The position numbers and the translations under genes are program-made. A DNA stretch of 64,000 nucleotides from Desulfosporosinus hippei DSM 8344 (GTDB taxonomy: Bacteria; Bacillota; Desulfitobacteriia; Desulfitobacteriales; Desulfitobacteriaceae). The stretch covers positions 1 to 64,000 of the forward strand of contig NZ_FNCP01000014.1 in the NCBI RefSeq assembly GCF_900100785.1. Direction: 5' to 3'. The notes beneath the pieces are model-generated. The model searched no databases and was not told where the DNA came from. It worked only from the letters and a program-made list of their open reading frames with translations. This document shows, piece by piece, positions 23,460 to 32,677 of this stretch; position 1 is the stretch's first letter, and every line of letters begins with the position of its first letter.

Positions 23460-24644
23460 TTGAGCAACATGTATTTAATCTTTTTGAGCATTGGTCATCT
23501 CGTTGTGGATTTAGGTCAGGGGATCCTGCCGATTTTAACACCTGTGTTAGCGAAAAGTTTTGATCTCAGCTATTTTCAAGTTGGTATAATCGCCTTAGCA
23601 TTTACCTTTAGTTCGGCTATTATCCAGCCGATTTTTGGTGTACTTAGCGACCGATATAGTATGCCCTGGTTAATGCCCGTTAGTCTATTTCTTTCAGGTT
23701 TTGGTTTGGCCTTGACAGGCATGGTTCACTCCTACGGACTATTGTTGCTGGCGGTACTATTAAGCGGTATCGGGGTAGCCGGCTATCATCCGGAAGGATC
23801 GAAGTTAGCCCATTTTCTCAGCGAGGACAGCAAAGCGGGGGCGTCCATGGCAATTTTCTCTGTGGGAGGTAATCTCGGCTTTGGTCTTGGTCCTATGCTG
23901 GCCGTTTTTGTTTTAAGTTTTGCCGGACTGAAGTCGATTCAAGGTGTTATGATCCCCGGGGCTTTGGCCGCACTGCTCTTCTTGTTTTTACTGCCCAGAT
24001 ATAAGGCCATCTTGGCAGAAAAAAGCCACAAACAGAAAAAGACTACAAAACAAACAGTAAAAAGCAAGGTTAGAACCGGAAGCTTAATATTATTGCTGTT
24101 GTATGTAACCATAAGATCATGGATACAATCCGGTCTGGTTTATTTCATTCCATTTTACTTTCCAAGTTTTAGAGGAATTGCCGAACCTGAATATTTAGTG
24201 AGTACATTTTTAATTGCAGGAGCGGTAGGCACAATTTTGGGCGGGCCTTTTGCCGACCGTTTTGGAGGGAAAAACGGGCTGTTAGTTTCTATGATTGTTA
24301 GCCTAATTACAATCTATCCCTTTTTGCATTTAAACAGCACTTTGATCCCTGTTCTGGCTTTTATTGTCGGAGCAGCACTAATCTCGACTTTTTCTACGAC
24401 TGTGGTATTCGGACAAAGGTTGCTGCCTAATAATATTGGACTTGCTTCGGGTATGCTGCTAGGTTTTGGAGTAGGGATGGGTTCAATTGGGGTTACCTTA
24501 CTTGGAGGGATCGCTGACCACTTTGGACTGCCTTTAACTATAAACATTATTAGTTTGCTGCCAATCCTGGGAATTATTCTGGCTGTAACTCTTCCGGATA
24601 TTAGAGCACGGGAAGTTGTTGTTGAGCCGAATTCCGCTGCATAG
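23460..24644 (+). CDS. MFS exporter, fosmidomycin-resistance (Fsr)-like
   Basis: A 394-residue major facilitator protein with about 12 membrane segments. GHLVVDLGQGILPILTPVLAKSFDLS (residues ~12-37), FGVLSDRYSMPW and GIGVAGYHPEGSKLAHFLS (residues ~101-119) are hallmarks of the Fsr group. A charged cytoplasmic loop (KSHKQKKTTKQTVKSK) separates the halves. It probably exports a small drug or metabolite by proton antiport. TTG at 23460 is preceded by AGAGG; ATG at 23469 is the alternative. A diverged copy of its last 33 codons lies at 39064-39162. Confidence 0.87.
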   Translation: MSNMYLIFLSIGHLVVDLGQGILPILTPVLAKSFDLSYFQVGIIALAFTFSSAIIQPIFGVLSDRYSMPWLMPVSLFLSGFGLALTGMVHSYGLLLLAVLLSGIGVAGYHPEGSKLAHFLSEDSKAGASMAIFSVGGNLGFGLGPMLAVFVLSFAGLKSIQGVMIPGALAALLFLFLLPRYKAILAEKSHKQKKTTKQTVKSKVRTGSLILLLLYVTIRSWIQSGLVYFIPFYFPSFRGIAEPEYLVSTFLIAGAVGTILGGPFADRFGGKNGLLVSMIVSLITIYPFLHLNSTLIPVLAFIVGAALISTFSTTVVFGQRLLPNNIGLASGMLLGFGVGMGSIGVTLLGGIADHFGLPLTINIISLLPILGIILAVTLPDIRAREVVVEPNSAA

Positions 24645-24668
24645 CAGCAAGTCTGCCTCGGTCACAGA

Positions 24669-24712
24669 AACGACCTGCCTCTGAAAAATTTACCTTTCAG
24701 AGGCAGGTCGTT
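24669..24712. terminator. Bidirectional terminator between Fsr-like and merR genes
   Basis: AACGACCTGCCTCTGAAA pairs perfectly with TTTCAGAGGCAGGTCGTT over 18 bases around an eight-base loop. It lies between two convergent genes. Confidence 0.75.
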
Positions 24713-24753
24713 AATTATAAAATACCCCATTAACTTTGACTTTAAAACTTAAT

Positions 24754-25566
24754 TTATTTAGTTACAGGAAAATAAACTTCCGTGACAAATTCATCCGGAT
24801 TAGACGTTGCCCCTGGGCCGGTCAGGTAGATATCATACGGTTCTCCTGAATTCTTATAGCCATTATCTTCAATCCATTTCATAACTTTTGCATAGGCTTC
24901 GCCTAGTCTTGAATAGGGTCCAACAAATTTTGTATAGGCAGTTAAGCCGCCTTTGAATACTTTGAGTTTGTCACTTTTTTCTACGTTTACCTTATTATTG
25001 ACTGGAATACAAACTTCTAAATCAGTATTTTCTGCGTCGAATTCCTTATCATAATAAACTGTCATTACGGGTCCGGACGGTTGAAGATTCATCCGGTACA
25101 TATCTTCAAATACTTTCCCAATAATAACACTAACATTCTCCATCCTTGTCATTGCTCTCCGGCTAATAACCATTATGGGTTCTCTTTCTTTTAACTCAAC
25201 TTTTAAATCGTTAGTTTCCATTAATTTACCTCCAGACTTGATTTTAGACAGCTTCATGTCGATAGAATTTCTTAGTTTTAAGTTTTTTTCCACTTCTATG
25301 TCAATATCCTGAATCTTGTTTATGAGAAATTCTTTCAATAATTCAACATTCTGCTGATCTAATATAACTTTAATTTCTTCAAGCTTGAGCCCGTATTCCT
25401 TTAGTTCTAATATTAAAAGGATTAATAAAACTTGTTGATCAGAGTAGTATCTATATTGGTTTTCGTGGTCAACATACACAGGCTTTAATAGGTCAATTTG
25501 ATCATAATATCGAAGGGTTTTGGTTGAGACCTTTCCAATTTTAGAAAATTGTCCGATTGTGTACAC
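24754..25566 (-). CDS. MerR family regulator with GyrI-like effector domain
   Basis: A 270-residue activator of the BmrR/TipA kind. The N-terminal MerR domain (YTIGQFSKIGKVSTKTLRYYDQIDLLKP, residues 2-29) is followed by a long coiled-coil (to about 115). The C-terminal ~150 residues are a GyrI-like small-molecule domain, with KGGLTAYTKFVGPYSRLGEAYAKVMKWIEDNGY near residues 204-236. Such proteins sense drugs and usually activate an exporter. The convergent Fsr-like exporter is the nearest transporter but does not share its promoter, so the target is uncertain beyond autoregulation. Confidence 0.88.
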   Translation of the reverse strand: MYTIGQFSKIGKVSTKTLRYYDQIDLLKPVYVDHENQYRYYSDQQVLLILLILELKEYGLKLEEIKVILDQQNVELLKEFLINKIQDIDIEVEKNLKLRNSIDMKLSKIKSGGKLMETNDLKVELKEREPIMVISRRAMTRMENVSVIIGKVFEDMYRMNLQPSGPVMTVYYDKEFDAENTDLEVCIPVNNKVNVEKSDKLKVFKGGLTAYTKFVGPYSRLGEAYAKVMKWIEDNGYKNSGEPYDIYLTGPGATSNPDEFVTEVYFPVTK

Positions 25567-25590
25567 ATTTCCTCCTCCTTTTTTGTCGAC

Positions 25591-25628
25591 AGTATAAGTA
25601 TAAACCTTCCAGTTAAGGGTAAAGTCAA
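25591..25628 (-). promoter_or_regulatory. MerR-type promoter with long spacer
   Basis: On the minus strand TTGACT (25628-25623) and TATACT (25602-25597) are 20 bases apart, longer than the usual 17. The spacer holds the dyad ACCCTTAACTGGAAGGT. A long spacer containing a CCTT/AAGG dyad is the classic layout of MerR-activated promoters. Confidence 0.65.
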
Positions 25629-25673
25629 TACGAATTATTCATAGTTCAGGAATATAATAATGGAGGACATATC

Positions 25674-26450
25674 ATGAAAAAAGCAGATTATCATATACAT
25701 TCCGATTTCTCTCCGGACTCTACACTTACCATGGATCAAGCCTGTGAGAGAGCCATTAGTTTAGGTCTTGAGGAACTTTGTTTCACAGATCACTTTGAAA
25801 TTGCTGAGGACATTAGAATCGACTATACCAAATACCGACAAGCTGTGTTTAGAGCAAGGGAACGTTATGGAAAACAGCTATCCCTAAAAGTTGGTTTGGA
25901 AGTAGGATTTGATATAAACTCTCAACATCAGATTCAGGAGTACTTAGGTGACAAGGACTTTGATTTTGTGATTGGGTCCTTGCACAGTGCGGAGGGTTTA
26001 GATCTATTTAATGGAGACTTTTTTAGAGGAAAAGAACTTAAGATTGCCTTCAGTGACTACTTCAAGGTTATTCATGAGTCCATACCCAGCTTCGATTTTT
26101 CAGTATTAGGTCATATAACGCTCATTAAACGTTTCTTCTTACTGCTTAAGGTTAATCCGTCGGATATCGATTGGAGTTATTATGATGAAGAAATAGAGGC
26201 TATACTGCAAGACTTAATCGCCGGAGGAAAGGGAATTGAACTGAATCTGCGGAATCCCTTGATTGATCTGGATTTTCGAGTTCTTCGCCTCTACAAGGAA
26301 TTAGGGGGAGAAATCATCACCTTAGGGTCGGATTCTCATCATACGACCAGTATGCAGGCAATGGAGGAGGGATTTCAAGCTCTTCGGGAAGTAGGCTTCC
26401 GATATTATTGCGTTTTTAACCAGTTAAAGCCTCTTTTCGTTTCAATCTAG
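25674..26450 (+). CDS. PHP-domain phosphatase, HisJ histidinol-phosphatase type
   Basis: A 258-residue PHP-family metal-dependent phosphoesterase. Metal-binding motifs seen are DYHIHSDFS (residues 4-12), CFTDHFE (near 38), GLEVGF (near 80), IGSLHS (near 101), LGHIT (near 145) and LGSDSHH (near 221). This is the set found in HisJ-type histidinol-phosphate phosphatases. No other his genes are near, so a role in histidine synthesis is likely but not proven by context. Confidence 0.83.
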   Translation: MKKADYHIHSDFSPDSTLTMDQACERAISLGLEELCFTDHFEIAEDIRIDYTKYRQAVFRARERYGKQLSLKVGLEVGFDINSQHQIQEYLGDKDFDFVIGSLHSAEGLDLFNGDFFRGKELKIAFSDYFKVIHESIPSFDFSVLGHITLIKRFFLLLKVNPSDIDWSYYDEEIEAILQDLIAGGKGIELNLRNPLIDLDFRVLRLYKELGGEIITLGSDSHHTTSMQAMEEGFQALREVGFRYYCVFNQLKPLFVSI

Positions 26451-26547
26451 CTTATTTCCAACATTTGAAGGAATTTTGGAAAACATGTCGAAAGATTTTA
26501 TAGTAACGAAGATATTCATTCAAATCTAAAAAGGAATAGTGAGCAAT

Positions 26548-26594
26548 AGCGCTCTTCAATCAACCCTGGTTACCGGGGTTATATGAAGAGCGCT
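26548..26594 (+). terminator. Terminator-like hairpin
   Basis: AGCGCTCTTCA (26548-26558) pairs with TGAAGAGCGCT (26584-26594), with an inner AACCCTGG/CCGGGGTT pairing, followed by TATTTA. It ends the PHP gene unit. Confidence 0.6.
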
Positions 26595-26629
26595 TATTTA
26601 ATAATGGAAGATTAAGAGGGGGGAGTTTT

Positions 26630-28375
26630 TTGAGTAATTGGTTGAAACGTTACATTGTACTTATTGTATTTTCAGGGGTTATGCTTTCATTAGGGGTCAT
26701 ATTTAAGAATAGCAATTTAACTTTTTCATTACTTTTAGTTAGTATCGGCGGCTTCATGACTATTTGCTTATTGCATATCAGAAAAACCTTCGAACTATTA
26801 GATTACGCTATCGAATATCTTAAACGGGGATCCCTAGGGGATTACATGGTTTTAGAAAAGGGCGTAAAACTGGTTGAGCAGTTAAATGATGAAATAACGG
26901 CAATTCTGCAAAGTAATAATTTAGACCGTGATGCACTTATAGATATTCAAAAGAAATTGTTAAAGGAAAATCCTGAATTTATGGCTTTAAGTTCTTTTTG
27001 GGAACCCAATGCCTTCGACCAGAGAGACAGCAGTTTCCAAAATATAGATTACTATGATAAAGGTACTTTTACGGCCTATGTTTACCGTGATGCGGATGAA
27101 GGCATTAAGGTCATTAGCCTCGGGGATATCTATAATCAGCCATGGTACACTGGGCCAAAGAAAACCCGCAAAATCACAATAACTGAGCCTTATGAGGAAA
27201 ATATTAAAGGCAAAAAGATTTTAATGGCGAGTGTAGTTATGCCGATTATTGTTAAGGGTAAGTTCCTGGGAGTTATTCCTACAGACATTGTCTTGAACGA
27301 GATTGAAAAAATACAAACGGATGTCGTATTGTATAAAAATAGGTTCAAAAATACACTAACCGAAACAATCGTTACGGGTTTGATTAATAGAAACGATGAG
27401 TTTGGTATTCTCGGACAAGCAATCAAAGCGACAAATGTCAATCAAAAACAGATCTTGAATCGGTTGTTGCAAACAACAAACCAGGTTACGGAAACTTCTA
27501 AAGGACTAACAGTCATATCACAAGAGTCAGCCAAAGCTGTTGAAGAGATTTCTAAAACAATCGAACAAATTGCCTCTAGTGCAACCACCCAGGCCTTAGA
27601 GACAGATAACGGCGTCAATGAGATTACGGAGTTAGGTAAGATTATTGAACTGGATCAACAATATTTGAATGACCTAAACAATTCAGCTGAAACAGTCGAA
27701 AGAATGAAAAACGAAGGTATAATCGCGATAACAGAACTGATAGAGCGCACACGAGAAAGAGAACAATATACTGTTCGGATAGAGGAAGGAATTAATAAAA
27801 CGAATGTAAGTGCTGAGAAAATTTATTCTGCAAGCAAACAAATTCAGAATGTCGCAGATCAAACTAATTTGTTAGCTCTAAACGCGGCTATTGAAGCAGC
27901 CCGGGCTGGTGAAGCCGGAAGAGGATTTTCCGTAGTGGCAGAAGAAATTCGTAAGTTAGCAGAGCAATCAAGCAATTTGACCAGCGAAATTCATTCCGTA
28001 ATTGATGAGTTACAATCGAATTCACAAAGTGCCGTAGAAATCATTGGGAAAAGCTCAGTCATTGCTGAGAAGCAAGAAAGCAGTGTTAAGATTACCAGTG
28101 AGCGCTTTGAAGGAATAGCCCAAGCCGTAGAAAAGACAAAAGAAATTATTGGAAACTTAAATGTTTCCGGTCAAAGTATGAAAGAAAAAGAGAATCAACT
28201 AATTAACATAGTAAAGAAATTAGATCATATTGCCGAAGAGAATGCCGCCAGTACACAGCAAGTATCGGCAGCTTCTGAAGAGCAAACAGCATCAATGATC
28301 GAAATAGCCAATGCAAGCCAAGGTCTTTCTACTTTAGCTTATGAGTTACAACAGGCCATTAATAAATTTAAGTAA
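26630..28375 (+). CDS. Methyl-accepting chemotaxis protein with Cache-like sensor
   Basis: A 581-residue chemoreceptor. Two adjacent membrane segments (about residues 9-25 and 29-47) are separated by only a few residues. A Cache/PAS-like sensor follows (about 60-225, including [62 protein letters not shown]). The signalling domain has the conserved hairpin tip [38 protein letters not shown]. Because the two helices form a hairpin and no membrane segment follows the sensor, the sensor appears to be cytoplasmic. There is no obvious HAMP. TTG start with GGGGGAG upstream. Confidence 0.88.
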   Translation: MSNWLKRYIVLIVFSGVMLSLGVIFKNSNLTFSLLLVSIGGFMTICLLHIRKTFELLDYAIEYLKRGSLGDYMVLEKGVKLVEQLNDEITAILQSNNLDRDALIDIQKKLLKENPEFMALSSFWEPNAFDQRDSSFQNIDYYDKGTFTAYVYRDADEGIKVISLGDIYNQPWYTGPKKTRKITITEPYEENIKGKKILMASVVMPIIVKGKFLGVIPTDIVLNEIEKIQTDVVLYKNRFKNTLTETIVTGLINRNDEFGILGQAIKATNVNQKQILNRLLQTTNQVTETSKGLTVISQESAKAVEEISKTIEQIASSATTQALETDNGVNEITELGKIIELDQQYLNDLNNSAETVERMKNEGIIAITELIERTREREQYTVRIEEGINKTNVSAEKIYSASKQIQNVADQTNLLALNAAIEAARAGEAGRGFSVVAEEIRKLAEQSSNLTSEIHSVIDELQSNSQSAVEIIGKSSVIAEKQESSVKITSERFEGIAQAVEKTKEIIGNLNVSGQSMKEKENQLINIVKKLDHIAEENAASTQQVSAASEEQTASMIEIANASQGLSTLAYELQQAINKFK

Positions 28376-28379
28376 AGCT

Positions 28380-28460
28380 TTTATTGACGAGCCAACTTCC
28401 GGACTGGATCCTAAAAACGCACTAATGTCACAAAACTTGCCAAAGAACTATCTTGCATAG
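28380..28460 (+). pseudogene. ABC-transporter ATPase fragment
   Basis: Twenty-six codons read FIDEPTSGLDPKNALMSQNL and a few more before a stop. This is the Walker B/D-loop region of an ABC ATPase (DEPTSGLDP). Nothing else of the domain is present and it starts five bases after the chemoreceptor stop, so it is a relic of a deleted gene. Confidence 0.6.
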
Positions 28461-28476
28461 TGAGCATAGTCTTCCC

Positions 28477-28529
28477 AAAAAGCAAATACCAAGCCTTCTG
28501 AAATTCAGGAGGCCTGGTATTTGCTTTTT
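28477..28529. terminator. Bidirectional terminator
   Basis: AAAAAGCAAATACCA pairs with TGGTATTTGCTTTTT, with AGCC/GGCC continuing the stem, around a ~15-base loop. It ends both the chemoreceptor unit and the convergent CBS gene. Confidence 0.75.
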
Positions 28530-28545
28530 AGTTAAAGGAGCACAA

Positions 28546-29013
28546 CTAAGTAAGAGATAATGACCGTTCAGAACTACGATCCTTCATTTTGAAGGTGGGA
28601 AAGTAGTGGGGGGAATTTATGAGGTTTAAACAATACTTAATAATTTCGCTGCGACGGACAATACCAATAAATATTCCGTTATCGTCAACAACAGAGACAA
28701 AATTTTGTTCGGTGGCGTAGGAGAAGAGATCTTCCATCTGGGCATCTACGTTAACCGGATTGTTAAACGTATGCCGTTCTATGTCTTTGAGGGAAATCTT
28801 TTGGGTATTCATAAAGGTTAGCCCAGGTGAATTTTTCATTTTCCAAAGGAGATCGCCTTCTGTTAAAACTCCCACGTATTTACCATCATCGTCGATGATA
28901 GGTACAGAGGTATACCGATGATATTTCATTCGCTCTAATGCCTGGCGCATGGTTGAATTTATGTTTAAGTGAATAACATCTTTTTTGGGTAAAAGGAAAA
29001 ATGCAATATTCAT
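28546..29013 (-). CDS. CBS-domain pair protein
   Basis: A 155-residue protein made of two CBS motifs: residues ~15-75 (MRQALERMKYHRYTSVPIIDDDGKYVGVLTEGDLLW) and ~85-140 (NVDAQMEDLFSYATEQNFVSVVDDNGIFIGIVRRSEIIKY). Stand-alone CBS pairs bind adenosine nucleotides and modulate partner proteins; the partner is not known. The gene is solitary. Confidence 0.85.
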   Translation of the reverse strand: MNIAFFLLPKKDVIHLNINSTMRQALERMKYHRYTSVPIIDDDGKYVGVLTEGDLLWKMKNSPGLTFMNTQKISLKDIERHTFNNPVNVDAQMEDLFSYATEQNFVSVVDDNGIFIGIVRRSEIIKYCLNLINSPHYFPTFKMKDRSSERSLSLT

Positions 29014-29218
29014 TTCTAAACCTCCAATCAGGTTGGATTTACATAATTACGTTTTGATATTACAAAGGTTACAAATATAGCGAGAGATAATAAAAATGTA
29101 CAACTTGTAAAGATATTCACAAGTATAGCCTAACATTTATGAGAACAAAAGTCCATAGAGCAATGACATGGTAGATATAAAAATACTCTATGGATTTCTC
29201 GAGGTCTGATAACCTTAA

Positions 29219-29259
29219 ATAAAGCGTGGTCAAGGATTGTCGCCCTTGACCACGCTTTA
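29219..29259. terminator. Terminator downstream of hcp
   Basis: AAAGCGTGGTCAAGG pairs perfectly with CCTTGACCACGCTTT over 15 bases around an eight-base loop. It lies between the hcp stop and the promoter region of the CBS gene. Confidence 0.7.
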
Positions 29260-29276
29260 TTACTTATAGATTTATC

Positions 29277-30638
29277 CTATTTACCTGCTAACATATTGGG
29301 AAGGTCAGTCTTCACATCTCCGGTCAATTGAAGATTGAAGTTTTCTTGGAGGACACTCAACACACCAGGAGTAATGAATTCCGGAGCTTTTGGCCCAACA
29401 TAGATGTTCTTTACACCTAAGCTAAAGAGTCCTAATAGAATGGCCACGGCTTTCTGTTCAAACCAGGAGAGAACAATAGTTAGAGGAAGGTCGTTTACAC
29501 CGCAGCCAAAGGCATCCGCTAAAGCTAAAGCAATTTTCACGGCTGAACCGGAGTTATTGCATTGACCTAAATCGATATAACGGGGAATTCCATCAATCGT
29601 ACCAAAATCATGGTCATTAAAACGGAACTTGCCGCAGGAAGTTGTTAATATGACACAGTCTTGAGGAAGGGAGAGAGCTAATTCACGATAATAGTCGCCG
29701 CCTTTTCCTGGTGCATCACAGCCTGCAATGACAAAGAAACGCTTGATTTTTCCAGCTTTTACGGCTTCAATAATTTGCGGGGCAATACCTAAAACTGTGG
29801 TATGGTGAAATCCCGTCAGCAAAGTCTTATTCGATTTGACATCTGCCTTAGGCAAGGACAGAGCCTTTTCAATGATTGGCGTAAAATCGTCATTGGCAAT
29901 TTTGGCGACTCCTTCCAAACCTGCTACATCGTAGGACCAGAATCGATCACTATAACTTCCTTTAATCGGCATCACGCAGTTGGTTGTGCCAAGGATTGCT
30001 CCGGGAAAAGCTTCAAAGAGCTGCCGCTGATCAAACCAAGACTTACCGATATTACCCTTCAAATGCTCATATTTTTTAAGATGGGGATAACCATGTGCCG
30101 GCAACATTTCAGAGTGGGTATAAATATTAACGCCTTTGCCCTCGCTTTGTTTTAGAAGCTGTTCCAGGGCAAACAGGTTGTGCCCGGTGACTACAATACA
30201 ATGCCCCTCAATTTTGTCTTCGGATACGGTTACAGGTGTTGGTGTTCCCAGTAAAGCTGTATGGGCTTGGTCCAGGACATCCATAATCTTGACGGTTGCC
30301 GTTCCAACTTTAAGGGCCATGCCAATTGTTTCGGCAAGATTAAAATTTGAGTTGGTTAAGGTTGAATACAACGCTTCATGAGTTATTTTCTCGACTTCCG
30401 GGTCGCTATAACCCAGTTGCCGTGCATGTGTGGCGTAGGCCGCTACCCCTTTTAAACCAAAAATTATGGTGTCTTGCAGGCTAGCGATATCCGGATTCTT
30501 ACCGCAGACTCCGAATTTTGTGCACCCGCCACTAGGGGTTTGTTCACATTGATAACAAAACATTTGATTGATTTCTTTTGCAGAGGCTGTAACGTTTGGG
30601 GATTTACCACCAAATGTGAAAAGATCTTTTAATGACAT
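29277..30638 (-). CDS. hcp: Hybrid-cluster protein (hydroxylamine/NO reductase family), short class
   Basis: A 453-residue hybrid-cluster protein. The N-terminal cluster cysteines are C28-x2-C31-x7-C39-x5-C45 (MFCYQCEQTPSGGCTKFGVC). Hybrid-cluster ligand regions are GHNLFALEQLL, THSEMLPAHGYP, GTTNCVMP, GCDAPGKGGD, TTSCGKFRF and GQCNNSGSAVKIA. Typical class I/II Hcp is ~540-550 residues; this lacks the ~100-residue helical insert after the cysteine motif and so fits the shorter class III. An extra 25 residues precede the first cysteine. It probably detoxifies hydroxylamine or nitric oxide in the anaerobic cytoplasm. No hcr reductase gene is adjacent. Confidence 0.92.
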   Translation of the reverse strand: MSLKDLFTFGGKSPNVTASAKEINQMFCYQCEQTPSGGCTKFGVCGKNPDIASLQDTIIFGLKGVAAYATHARQLGYSDPEVEKITHEALYSTLTNSNFNLAETIGMALKVGTATVKIMDVLDQAHTALLGTPTPVTVSEDKIEGHCIVVTGHNLFALEQLLKQSEGKGVNIYTHSEMLPAHGYPHLKKYEHLKGNIGKSWFDQRQLFEAFPGAILGTTNCVMPIKGSYSDRFWSYDVAGLEGVAKIANDDFTPIIEKALSLPKADVKSNKTLLTGFHHTTVLGIAPQIIEAVKAGKIKRFFVIAGCDAPGKGGDYYRELALSLPQDCVILTTSCGKFRFNDHDFGTIDGIPRYIDLGQCNNSGSAVKIALALADAFGCGVNDLPLTIVLSWFEQKAVAILLGLFSLGVKNIYVGPKAPEFITPGVLSVLQENFNLQLTGDVKTDLPNMLAGK

Positions 30639-30768
30639 TGTGTTTTAATCTCCTTTTGTTATGTGACTTATGAATTTATGATACTTGATGAAGAGGGATT
30701 AGGCTGTGACTAGTCAGTCCTTTTTGTAGTGCTATAAATCACTTTTTAACTGTTAACTGAATCACAAA

Positions 30769-30834
30769 ACGTGTAGCGGGGACGGTCCTTTTAACACAAT
30801 TTCTTGTGTTAAAAGGACCGTCCCCGCTACACGT
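30769..30834. repeat. Long palindromic repeat, left copy
   Basis: Two perfect 31-base arms containing GTAGCGGGGACGGTCCTTTT and its complement around the loop TTTC. A reverse-complement copy with loop GAAA lies at 34398-34461. It has no T-run and is probably a dispersed palindromic element rather than a terminator. Confidence 0.85.
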
Positions 30835-30967
30835 GTGCAGGATTTTGACAGATAATATCGAACAAGTGAAAGTACTAAAAAGCCATCTTTCAAGTTTCCG
30901 AGCCCAAGCAAATAAGCTTGTTTGATTCTTTGATGCAAATTATCTACCAAGAGGAGAGACTAATACC

Positions 30968-32677
30968 ATGCCATCTGCGACAAATCCTGTGATCGTCCAA
31001 AGTGATCGATCTGTTCTCTTAGAAGTCCATAATCCTCTTTACGAAGAGGCTCGGGATACCTTAGCCATCTTTGCCGAACTGGAAAAAAGCCCGGAGTATA
31101 TCCATACCTACCGAATTACTCCCTTATCCTTATGGAATGCTGCTTCAAGCGGTGTGAGTGTTGGGGAAGTGCTGAAGGCTCTGGATCAATATAGCAAATT
31201 CCCTCTGCCTGACTCCGTATGCACGGAAATTCAGCAACTCATGGGCCGCTACGGCCTGGTAAAGCTCCAGCGAGACGGAGACATGCTCCTGCTAACCGCA
31301 GCAGACCCGGTAATTCTGTTGGAAATTGTTCGGCATAAAGAGGTTAAACTCTTACTGGCCTCTGCTGAACAGGCAAGGAGCAAGGATTTCTCAAGCCCAT
31401 CTCTGACTCAAGTAGAAATTAACCCGGAAGCGCGGGGGCAATTAAAACAGCTCCTAATGAAACTCGCTTATCCCGTCGAAGACCTGGCAGGTTATAGCCA
31501 AGGCAATCCTTTGTCCATGGCCTGGCGTGGCGAAAATCCTCAAGGAGAACCCTTTGCCCTGCGGTCCTATCAGCAACAAGCCGTGGAAACCTTTCATCAA
31601 CAAGGTTCAGTGCGCGGCGGGAGTGGCGTCTTGGTCCTTCCTTGCGGTGCCGGCAAGACTGTCATCGGTATGGGCGTGATGATGGAGTTACAGTGTGAAA
31701 CCCTGATTCTGACGACGAATAATAGTGCCGTCAAACAATGGCTGCGTGAGTTAAGGGATAAGACAACCCTTGAAGCTAGCCAAATGGGTGAGTATACCGG
31801 CGAGAAAAAAGAAATCTGTCCGGTGACCGTAGCCACCTACCAAATACTTACTTACCGTTCCAAGGCAGAGGGAACCTTTGATCACTTTCAACTATTTAAT
31901 GAAAAGAACTGGGGTTTGATTATCTATGATGAGGTACATCTCTTACCTGCCCCCGTCTTTCGGGCCACCTCAGAACTCCAGGCCAAGCGCCGCTTAGGTT
32001 TGACAGCGACCCTGATACGGGAAGATGGCAAAGAAGATGAGGTCTTTACATTGATAGGTCCCAAGAAAATGGATGTTCCCTGGAAGATCTTAGAGTCTCA
32101 AGGATGGATTGCCACGGCGGAGTGCACGGAATGGCGAATTTCCATGAGTAAGGACCGGCGCATGGATTATGCTTTAGCTGAAGAAAAAGGGAAATTCCGC
32201 TTAGCTGCAGAGAATCCCCGCAAGCTGGAGAAAGTATCCGAGTTGATGGAGTGTCATAAGGAGGACCTGGTGTTAGTCATCGGGCAATATGTCCGGCAAC
32301 TCGAACTCCTCGCTCGTGAACTGAAGGCCCCTTTAATAACAGGTAAAACACCCCAGCGAGAGCGAGAGCGGTTGTATGAAGAGTTCCGCAGCGGATCTTT
32401 GCATTGTTTAGTGGTATCCAAAGTCGCTAATTTTGCCATTGATTTGCCCGATGCTAATGTGGCAATCCAGGTTTCCGGAACTTTCGGCTCCCGACAGGAA
32501 GAAGCCCAAAGGCTCGGTCGTATACTGCGCCCTAAGCAAGGAGACAGCAGAGCTTATTTTTATAGTTTAGTTTCTAAAGATACCAAAGAACAGGAATTCG
32601 CCATGCATCGGCAGCTCTTTCTAACCGAACAAGGGTATGCCTATAAAATCATGATCGAGGAGGATCTTGAACCATGA
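30968..32677 (+). CDS. XPB/ERCC3-type SF2 DNA helicase
   Basis: A 569-residue bacterial XPB-like helicase. The N-terminal ~150 residues form the XPB/Ssl2 N-terminal-like domain (TPLSLWNAASSGVSVGEVLKAL...YSKFPLPDSV). The SF2 core has ALRSYQQQAVE, Walker A PCGAGKT near residue 224, motif II DEVH near 320, motif III TAT followed by the RED motif (REDGKEDEVF) peculiar to XPB, and motif VI QEEAQRLGRILRPK. XPB proteins open DNA with 3'-5' polarity in repair or transcription. The stop codon overlaps the start of the next gene (ATGA), so the two proteins are made together and probably interact. Confidence 0.9.
   Translation: MPSATNPVIVQSDRSVLLEVHNPLYEEARDTLAIFAELEKSPEYIHTYRITPLSLWNAASSGVSVGEVLKALDQYSKFPLPDSVCTEIQQLMGRYGLVKLQRDGDMLLLTAADPVILLEIVRHKEVKLLLASAEQARSKDFSSPSLTQVEINPEARGQLKQLLMKLAYPVEDLAGYSQGNPLSMAWRGENPQGEPFALRSYQQQAVETFHQQGSVRGGSGVLVLPCGAGKTVIGMGVMMELQCETLILTTNNSAVKQWLRELRDKTTLEASQMGEYTGEKKEICPVTVATYQILTYRSKAEGTFDHFQLFNEKNWGLIIYDEVHLLPAPVFRATSELQAKRRLGLTATLIREDGKEDEVFTLIGPKKMDVPWKILESQGWIATAECTEWRISMSKDRRMDYALAEEKGKFRLAAENPRKLEKVSELMECHKEDLVLVIGQYVRQLELLARELKAPLITGKTPQRERERLYEEFRSGSLHCLVVSKVANFAIDLPDANVAIQVSGTFGSRQEEAQRLGRILRPKQGDSRAYFYSLVSKDTKEQEFAMHRQLFLTEQGYAYKIMIEEDLEP

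Noticed and set aside
30769-30834. Terminator of hcp or of the XPB unit
   Set aside because: The palindrome lies upstream of hcp (minus strand) and upstream of XPB (plus strand), so it ends neither gene, and there is no T-run.
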